This document shows positions 56,601 to 64,000 of a stretch of DNA of 64,000 bases, piece after piece (the stretch's first letter is position 1; every line of letters starts with the position of its first letter). The notes under the pieces were generated by a model. That model saw nothing but the letters and a program-made list of their open reading frames with translations. It had not been told where the DNA came from and searched no databases. The DNA is taken from the NCBI GenBank assembly GCA_949126835.1, contig OX421497.1, positions 8,962,420 to 9,026,419 on the forward strand. The letters are read 5' to 3'. The DNA is from Anisus vortex (lineage: Eukaryota; Mollusca; Gastropoda; Planorbidae). The translations under genes were made by a program, and so were the position numbers.

Positions 56601-59600
56601 TGTAAATTAGGCATTACACTTAAACCCCCACCTGTACACACCCCCACCTTCCGTGCTCTCCTCTACCACCCCCTTCCCGCTCCTTCACCTACCCAGCTCA
56701 GCGGCTTGTTAGCTAATTTCTTTGCTACGCTGGTGCTACTGTATTGTTTGTGATATTATTATTATTATTATTAAATACTAAGTAGCACAGACTTGAGCAC
56801 ACGTTGAATCAGGTTCAGATGAAAGTTTTATTACATATATTCACAGTATACAAAACATCATTGGACGAATAAGATCATTACACACAGTTCTCAATAGTCT
56901 TTCAAATATTTACTTAAATGTTACTTTAATAATCTCCATACATTTCTTCTCCCTATTACACTGCTTGTATCTAGCTCTTTAAACAGACTTTAATTATACA
57001 ATAATATTCTAAGTCTCACTTAGGACTTGAATCACTTAAACACTCAGTCCAATATAACTTATTATAGAAATACCACCTTCTATCTGAAGGATCCAACATG
57101 TACTGATTATTCACACTATCATTCTCTCCCTTGTCAACTCTTGACCACTCACTCAAATCATGCTTTTCTTACATTCTTCTTTTGCACACTTCACTACTGT
57201 TTATATTTATTTAGGGAAAAACTAAATCAAATCAGCTCACTGTAAAAATCATGTTTCAGTGAATAAACTGAACTGTAACAGCTGGCCATGATGAAAATTG
57301 ACCAGCAGACCGGTTCACATCCATATAACATCCCTCGGCCGAATCCAACCCATGACCAATTGACATCGCCATAGTAAAACTCTTACAAGGGAGATGAGTC
57401 GCTTTTCCTTCTCCTTCGTTCCCCCACCACTCAGCTTGTCGTCTGTATCAATTGCCTTTCATCTACCCCCCTACCCGCGGTTTTGGCGGTATAAATTGCT
57501 CCCCCTACACCTCCCCCTTTTTCCCCTCCAGTACGTCAGGACTCCAACGTATCCAGAACTGCGCAGCCCGACTAGTTCTCAAGAAGAAGAAGTCAAATGA
57601 TATCAATCCTCTGCTCCGATCTCTGCACTGGCTACCCATCAACAACCGGATCTCATATAAGCTGGCTTCCCTCTGTTATAGGTGCCTGAATAACTGCGCC
57701 CCGGATTATCTTCGCTCTTGTATGGAGCTCTACACCCAGTCCCGCCCACTTCGTTCGGCATCTGACGCGCTTACTCTGCGGATCCCTCGTGTGAGGCTAG
57801 TGTCCGCTGGCGAACGTTCATTTTCCTATGCAGGACCGTCCGCTTGGAATCACCTCCCACTACAGCTTCGCCAGAGCCCTAGCTATGACACCTTCAGGAG
57901 CCGGCTGAAGACTCACCTATTTCGTCAGCAGAATTAGCGTATTACTATATATTTCGTTGTCTGTCTGTATTCTGTAACTGTCGTCTGCGCATAGAACTGT
58001 CACCAACGGGATATGCGCTATATAAGCACCGTTATTATTATTATTATTCAGGAATACGTTCGAACTGACCAATGAGAATCATATGTAATTAAATGTAATT
58101 AAAGGGTTAACCAACCAAATTGAGAGCGGTCACGTGACTGGACTCACCAGACGCCCGCTCAACATCTGTAAATTTAGTCTAGGGTTGGCGGTCAGACTGA
58201 AACCACATATACAGATTAGTCTTGCTCCTGCCTTCAGCCTAAAATACTTGTACATTCGCCTCTTATAGAATATCGCCCCGCATGTTTGGATATAGATGTT
58301 TCAGCCAGTCATAGAATTTTCCTGAATGTAGTCGCGTATCTTAACGATAGAATACACGGCAGTACCATACATTTAAGTATTAGCTATTCCTGTGCAATTT
58401 CATATATATTTCACCATTGGATCATTGAAACGATAATAAACGCCATAACTGTAACCAGAGACTTGCTTTCTTACCAATTAAAACTGTCTGTTGTGTGTAC
58501 ATTTACATCATTTAACGAGCCGGAGAGAACAAATAAATATTCCAGGTCAACAACAGCATCGGCGTATCATACGCCTACGACAACTAGCCATAACAACTCC
58601 ATCCCCCAGTCACACGTCCATGACACCGGCAATACAGGAAAGTGACGTAAGAGAAGGGATTCCGACTAGGAAAAATTAATATTGTCACGTGTTTTGAATC
58701 TATTGCCACATGTTTTGAATCTTTTCCCGGTTCTTATTTTTAACAAAATGGTTAAATATAGATTTATAGCGTCTATTTTTATTTATTTATTTCCCTTCTC
58801 ACTGCCGTATGAGGCTATTCCAAATCTCGTTCCTTTAAGAAAAACCTCTTCACTTTGTCTTTAATACAAATATCGGAATCGTGCGTCTAGGTGTATTCAA
58901 TAGTGTTATATGTGTACAGTGTATAGCATGTAATAATAGTTTCTACATTATATTTGAGATTGTCTCGCTAGTTCAAAAAGTTGTTTATTTACATTTGATT
59001 TTGGTGTAGATAGTAAGTGTATACATTTATTTATTATGAGGTAATACAACAATTATGCTTTCTCGAAGTTTCTTCGACTTTCTAGTGTAGACTACATTTT
59101 CTTTTGCATTCGGAAAAGTCCATTTCTATACTACAGTACTTTGTGCACCAAAATTTACACAAGGTCGCAGAAGTTTTGTTGCATGTTGTTGTTGTGGTTG
59201 ATTTCTGCTTATTTACCAGTGAAGTTGTTAATACTTTTACCCAATTTCAAGCATTAATAAAAATTCTACTGGTATTATTCTTTCAAGTTCCATTGAGGGG
59301 CTTGAATTTTTTTTATAGAGAACAAGAACCTAGACATACCCGTGGAGTCGTAACAATAGGGATTTAACAAATGCGCACCATACAGAGTAATGAAAAAAAC
59401 ATAATTTAAAATGTTTTTTGTCGGTTGGGGTGGGAGTATGTGGCTGAAATTGTGATATAATATGGTTAAATTTATTTAAATAAATCAGTATTATGATGCG
59501 CAATAATAAAAATATGTATTAAACAGGCTATAATTACATAGAAAGTTTTCAATAAAATGTAGGAAACCGTCCGAATAGAAACTGATGCTTTAAAGAAACT

Positions 59601-62600
59601 AACCAATGAAAGAATCATTACATACTACGGCTCTTGTGCAGTGGATCAAATGTTTTACATTTTTCTAGAGTACATGAAAGGCGTAAGTAAAGAATTCTAA
59701 TATTTATGTTTATATAAATTGTATATCTCAGTAAATGTATTATAGAGCTAATAACGCGTACATGCAAAGTAAATGCTTTTTGTCTAATTTAGATACAAAC
59801 AATAGGTTTATAGATCAACCAGGTTATCTAAAGGAATGATAAGGTCCTGGATTAAGTAATTATGACACAACTTTTATTTTAAAAAAAGATTTTAAATTAA
59901 AAACTTAGCCTAAATCAAATTCTAAATAGTAACATGATTATTAATCATTAACGACAATAAATATCAATAACTATTTTTAATTATAAAACACAATAGACTA
60001 TTAATTATTAATACTATTTAAAAAAATGAAAATTTTAGTCCTAATCGTAGCCTTATTTCTGGTAAGGACACTAAAACTAGATTATAATATCTTAGAAGAC
60101 ATGCCCAAACAAGAAAAAGCCCATAAACAGATACTAATGAACCATCACAATATAAAAATTCACAAAACATTTTTATATATAAATATATTTATATAACCTT
60201 AAAAAAATCACCCTAAACCATTTTAAGCACTAAATGTGCAGGTACAGACAAAATAATTTAATTTTTTTTTTGCATTTGGCTGGTGATGTAGAATCAAACC
60301 CAGGCCCAGTCAAAACAGTTAAAGATAGATGTAATATTTGCAGTAAGTCATGCACAACGAAACGAGCCATTCAATGTGATACTTGTGATGAATGATACCA
60401 TACTGCATGCTTGCATATGAACACCCCAAGTTATATAGCCTTAGGAAATAAACACGCATTTTGGCACTGTATACAGTGAGGGTTGCCACAATTTAGTTCA
60501 GATTTATTTAGCTCTCATACCTTGGACACTACTAACTATTTTACTCCCTTCAGTGCCTTGACAAGCCCAGACATTAATAATTTAAACCTAGTAATCATTT
60601 GCTAGATCCACCAATCAAAACAATTTAAAAAGTGACACCTTCTAACTCAAAGTCCATAAAAAGAAAAAAAAACAATCAGCACAACCATACAAAATTAGTA
60701 ATAAATTTTCAATGCATTAAAAATAAAACCGCTGATTTGGAACTCCTAATAAATAAAGAAGAACCAGACATTATTGCAGGTTCTGAAACTTGGCTAAATC
60801 CATGTATCTATAACTCAGATATACTCTTATGAATTTTTTTTTTAGAAACGATTGGTCAGACATTCAGAACGGGTCTTATTAGCTATAAAATCTACCTTAA
60901 TAGCAGAAGAAATAACAACATAATCTAATCATAATGTAGAATGAGTATTTTGTAAAATTAGTACATCTAATTCAACACCACTATTTCTAGGCAGTATATA
61001 TAGACCACGAAACACTACAATATAATACATGACTGATCTCTGCAATCAGCTTACAAACATTCAAATGAAATATAAATATGATGTAATTTGGATAATGGGG
61101 GACTTCAACCTCCCTGACATTAATTGGAATAGCTATTCTATAGAAAAACTCTAAAACATAAAAGAAGTAAATGAGCATTTTATCAACAAGAAACAATAAT
61201 ATACTTGATTTATTCTTAACTAACAGACCAGGACTAGAAATAGAATGATATATTATGAAATAATCTCTGGACTTTCAGATTATGATATCATATGCTGGCT
61301 TTCAAATCTGCACTGAAGGGCTGGACTAAAAACCAAAAGTAACACTCTGACTTCTGTTTATAATTGTTGTTTATGATGTTTTTTATTTTACGCGTAGTTA
61401 AATTGTGGACTCTTTTCTCGGTCCTAACTGGGTCTCCACGGTAATATGAAGGAGAAGAATAATAATAACAGAATAAAAACCAAAATATGCAAAAAAACTA
61501 ACAAAAAGAATAATGTATCTCTGGAATAAATGCAACACAACAGACCTACATCAAGCAGCAATAAACTTCAAAATAACTTTTCTTACTAAATACAATATAA
61601 CTAGGCCGGTTGAAGACATTTAGCAATCCATAAAAACAAACTTACCGTAAAAGCAATAATGGATGATTTTGTGCCAATAAAGAACATCAAATACAATAAA
61701 CAAATGTTGGTTTAATCAGGGTTCGCTGGATGATTATATTGGAGAAAAGGCCCTAAAACAAGAGACGATTGATGAGGCTCATGCAGGTCGAATAATCTAT
61801 CAAATCGTGGATGGAGTCGCTTACCTTCATGAGAACAAAGTCTTTCACAGGGACATCAAAAGTAAATATAAAACATATGTTTATGGATATTTTTTATGTA
61901 ATTAGAATTTCTTTTTGTCTTATGTAGCAGTTTCACTAATATACTAATATGTATAAATTAGTTAAATATGTCTATATAGTAACACATGTACAAACATTAG
62001 TAGGCCTATGTTTTCTTACAGACAGTAACATTGATTTTTTCTCTTTATTAAATTTATTATACATACCGTCAGAGATACCTAATCTTTCCTCATTGTTAAA
62101 ATGGCACATTGTTCACTATAGGGCGTCGGCTCGCAGTACGGGTCAGCACATTGCCTACCGTAATCGAAGATAGCCAGTCGGCTGTATCGTTATTGATGTT
62201 GAGAGCTTGCCTGCCCTGAGGTGATATTCAGATAAGGACTGTAGTTGAAAAGACGGACTTTGGACAGGGGAAGCAGTTCTTAATCTGGCCTCCCAGATAG
62301 TAGATCTTGTTACGAAGCGACCCAGATCCCTTTGAAGCGGTTATCTCCTGTTTGACAAACTGGGCGGCAATTAGGGAGCGGTTGTTAATCCACTCCTACC
62401 ATTATTTGTTATTGATTGGCCCGTCGTTGACTGACATTTTTACTGACACACCTATTAACAAGCCATGTGTATATTCTCGTGCAGAATTTAGTTCAAGACA
62501 CTCACACTTCACTCACGTGAATGTATAATAATATGTAATGAAACGGATTAATATAAGATACTTTGTGTAAATGTGAATCTAACCGCACTATTGAAGGAAT

Positions 62601-64000
62601 CTTCTTTATACCAATAAACTGACTCATCGGCTTTCATGAACATGAGCATCTTTGTGAATTATTTTACTGTAAGGTATGTCTATATTCTAAGTGTTATATA
62701 GAACTAACTGCATTCCATAAAATACAAATATCGCGCATCAAGTCCGGAAACATCCAAAATCTAATTCTGACATCATATCATAGACGAACAAGCCAGTGTT
62801 TGGAGGGTATAAACTGCCCTTATGGATAGTGCAGCTGCCCGAAATACTCACGCTCCGTGTGGACGCGCGGAAACTCGTGCAAACTGCTGGCAACACAATC
62901 CCCCGTCATGACATTATTACAGGAATATATATCACTTTTAATTGTAGGTAATTTCTGGCACACTTCTGGTTGCCCTACAAATATTATTTGTTCAATTAAT
63001 ACTTTTGTTTTTATATCCTGTACTACAAACATCTTAGAGATAACATAAAGTCTTTCTTTTTTAGGCGCCAATGTCCTGATGTCTGACGAAGAAAATGTGA
63101 AACTGGCGGATTTTGGACTGATAAAGACATTTGAAGAAGTTTCTAAATCTCACACTAAAGGTGTTGGCACTGTCCGTTTCATGGCTCCTGAAATGGTGCG
63201 CCATAAAAGCAGATATAGCAATCCTGTAGACATTTGGTATTATAAACAATGTTTAAATGAAACATTTTTCACACACAATTGACACGACTTACCATCTTAT
63301 TATAAATTACACCATTCTCACTAATTTCTTTTCTTGAGAGGTCCACAGAAAACATGTAAAATCTTATATTGCGTCTAGGCCTATTAAATGCAGTAATGTC
63401 ATGCTGTGCATTTTTTACTATTGAATTCTAGTCCAGTTGTTATTTTGTTAATTAAAATGACACCGTAAATACTTGCATTGTTTTCATCCAAGCGCTTACG
63501 GTGGGTGGAATATGTATTTTTGATACAATGTTAGTAAATGACTAGACTATGCAAGAATTTGGATGTGTAACAGCAACTTTATTTTAACTTTTAAGTACTC
63601 AATCAAACACTCAGGTCACTTAACCAACATAACCAATATTCACATATTAAAAAAACATATTCATCCTGACAATTTACTAAGTCCAGTCAGATGACAAGAC
63701 AAGAACACAACAAAACAAGGAAGTCAGGCCACTAAACTGAGACAAGACATTATAGTAGCACAATATGATGAAGGTCAAAATTTTTTGGTAATTACAAAGT
63801 TAAACATTCACTCTTACAGTAATAGAGCAATAACATTTTGGGTAGAAAAAATGCCTGCAACATAATCTGAAATATAATAGTAGTTTGAAACTTTATTACG
63901 GTATTATAAATATATTTTATTATTATTAGCCTGAAGGTTAAACTAAAAAAGGAAAATCCATTTTTTTAGGGCCATCGGCTGTATAGCGGTTCACATGTTA
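53576..64000 (+). CDS. MAP3K/STE-like kinase, copy C (runs off the window)
   Basis: Five complete exons (53576-53636, 55634-55779, 59563-59682, 61720-61861, 63065-63236) and the first 31 bases of the sixth (63970-64000) join in frame with the same phases as copy A. The encoded protein has glycine loop GQGAYGRV, lysine in IAVKEV, HRDIKSANVLM, LADFGLIK, GVGTVRFMAPEMV and VDIW, so the visible part is intact. Divergence from copy A is greatest in the N-terminus, the helix-C region and the post-APE loop. The linker and octad domain should lie right of the window. Confidence 0.88.
54484..55571 (-). mobile_element. P-element-like transposon with 110-bp inverted repeats and THAP exon
   Basis: Terminal inverted repeats of about 110 bp start CAAGGACTACTTAA.ACAGG at both ends. 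They include AACAGTAGCGATACACTCCC, and the 8-bp target duplication TTCTAAAC flanks them at 54476-54483 and 55572-55579. On the minus strand (55274-54936) a short frame encodes CCVVNCKGNY..KCRLFKVP, the first half of a THAP-type C2CH zinc finger. An 8-bp duplication plus a THAP domain is the hallmark of the P superfamily. At 1088 bp it lacks a transposase catalytic region. Its right end lies 62 bp before kinase C exon 1. Confidence 0.87.
54936..55274 (-). pseudogene. THAP-domain fragment of a P-like transposase
   Basis: The 112-codon frame contains a THAP-like start (KCCVVNCKGNY, then KCRLFKVPNG). The later THAP landmarks (CxxH and AVPTIF-like box) are not seen downstream, so only the N-terminal part survives. 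It probably represents the first exon of an ancestral autonomous element. Confidence 0.6.
55634..55779 (+). CDS. Kinase C, exon 1
   Basis: The 146-nt exon encodes TNWTKEEMIGQGAYGRVYRA and VIIAVKEVPN, the glycine loop and ATP-binding lysine. The acceptor AAATCAG and donor GTAGCA correspond to copy A. Confidence 0.92.
55780..57500. other. Kinase C intron 1, first part
   Basis: No gene is seen. There is a T run near 55866-55880, a C/T-rich stretch at 56625-56700 and an (ATT)n microsatellite near 56755-56773. Copy A intron 1 is only 165 bp, so this intron has been inflated to 3.8 kb by insertions. Confidence 0.55.
57530..58050 (+). mobile_element. CR1/L2-like LINE 3' end
   Basis: An open frame encodes LQRIQNCAARLVLKKKKSND, LHWLPINNRISYKLASLCY, CAPDYLRS, SFSYAGPSAWNHLPLQL and FRSRLKTHLF, then a stop (57935-57937). 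The 3' UTR ends in TGCGCTATATAAGCACCG and (ATT)n. All landmarks of the CR1/L2 polyprotein end are intact, suggesting a fairly recent 5'-truncated insertion in kinase C intron 1. Confidence 0.88.
58051..59562. other. Kinase C intron 1, second part
   Basis: A GC-richer stretch at 58060-58670 (TTAGTCTAGGGTTGGCGGTC, AATAAATATTCC) has no assignable protein and could be an old LTR or transposon fragment. The remainder is AT-rich. I annotate no gene. Confidence 0.45.
59563..59682 (+). CDS. Kinase C, exon 2
   Basis: The 120-nt phase-0 exon encodes ETVRIETDALKKLTNERIIT and FYIFLEYMKG. It has the same length and borders as in copy A. Confidence 0.92.
60240..61719 (+). mobile_element. LINE 5' part: 2A-like motif, PHD finger, AP endonuclease; abuts exon 3
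   Basis: Plus-strand translation, with several stops, gives a 2A-like DVESNPGP (60285-60308), a PHD-type finger (CNICSKSC, CDTCDE, YHTACL, WHC), and AP-endonuclease motifs: AGSETWLNP, GSIYRPRN, WIMGDFNLPDINW, NILDLFLTNRPG. A post-endonuclease segment (MYLWNKCNTTDLHQA) ends KCWFNQ. The order 2A-PHD-APE is known in CR1-like LINEs of invertebrates. The RT domain is absent: sequence switches to kinase exon 3 exactly after the CAG of WFNQ. About 61310-61480 may be a small secondary insertion ending AATAATAATAA. Confidence 0.83.
61720..61861 (+). CDS. Kinase C, exon 3 (HRD loop)
   Basis: The 142-nt exon encodes GSLDDYIGEKALKQ through YLHENKVFHRDIK. Its acceptor TTTAATCAG is made of LINE-derived sequence, whereas copy A uses the end of a minisatellite. 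Confidence 0.92.
61862..63064. other. Kinase C intron 3
   Basis: The GC-richer part at about 62095-62600, with AATAAAC near 62614, looks like an inserted element (possibly an LTR) but I found no ends or coding motif. It lacks the 33-bp palindromic minisatellite that fills intron 3 of copy A. Confidence 0.45.
63065..63236 (+). CDS. Kinase C, exon 4 (DFG to APE)
   Basis: The 172-nt exon encodes ANVLMSDEENVKLADFGLIK, GVGTVRFMAPEMV and NPVDIW, and ends in phase 2. Methionine after APE, as in most MAP3Ks, contrasts with arginine in copy A. Confidence 0.94.
63237..63969. other. Kinase C intron 4
   Basis: It is homologous to 32270-34306 upstream of kinase B exon 5 (GATACAATGTTAGTAAATGA, CATTCACTCTTAC, AGCCTGAA.GTTAAACTAAAA). 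No gene is visible. Confidence 0.75.
63970..64000 (+). CDS. Kinase C, exon 5 (start only)
   Basis: The first 31 bases encode AIGCIAVHML after TTTTTTTAG, identical in peptide to copy B exon 5. It continues beyond the window. Confidence 0.85.

Overview
The window is AT-rich eukaryotic genomic DNA: genes are split by GT-AG introns, there are no operons or ribosome binding sites, and it is dense in non-LTR retrotransposon debris, DNA transposons, an LTR retrotransposon and tandem satellites. The mix (CR1/L2-type LINEs, one with a 2A-like motif; a Ty3/gypsy element with integrase ahead of reverse transcriptase; P- and hAT-like elements; tRNA-derived SINE remnants; no tRNA, rRNA or CRISPR) suggests a marine or freshwater invertebrate. 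A mollusc is my best guess, made without any database search.

The only host genes I can support are three paralogues of one unusual protein kinase gene, in tandem on the + strand. Copy A (2117-13613, nine exons) reads as an uninterrupted 449-residue protein: a MAP3K/STE-like kinase domain with all catalytic motifs, an acidic linker, and a C-terminal domain of about eleven 8-residue hydrophobic repeats. Copy B (34307-50158) keeps only the last four exons, which encode the end of the kinase domain, the linker and the octad domain. Copy C (53576 to the right edge) has the first five exons and the start of the sixth. Exon lengths and intron phases match between copies.

Layout: 1-2100, flank with a LINE remnant carrying a hAT MITE. 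2117-13613, kinase A, whose introns hold a 48-bp minisatellite, a 33-bp palindromic minisatellite, a SINE and a 1.1-kb hAT-like element. 13614-15230, 3' flank shared with copy B. 15231-19010, LINE and SINE fragments. 19975-32238, a 12.3-kb satellite of about 106-bp monomers with higher-order structure. 32240-50158, kinase B; its intron 6 holds a 36-bp minisatellite split by a 7.25-kb LTR retrotransposon (39846-47095) with 5-bp target duplications. 47960-49208, an inverted LINE with an internally triplicated segment. 50159-53250, 3' flank and LINE tails. 53576-64000, kinase C, with a THAP-bearing P-like element in intron 0 and a 2A/PHD/endonuclease LINE in intron 2 that runs directly into exon 3.

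The most interesting points are the kinase/octad-repeat architecture in a tandem array, the 5'-truncated but splice-compatible copy B, and the LTR element with Ty1/copia-like domain order, an extra capsid-like segment in pol and a missing RT core. In both A and C, repeat DNA also runs up to the 3' splice site of exon 3.
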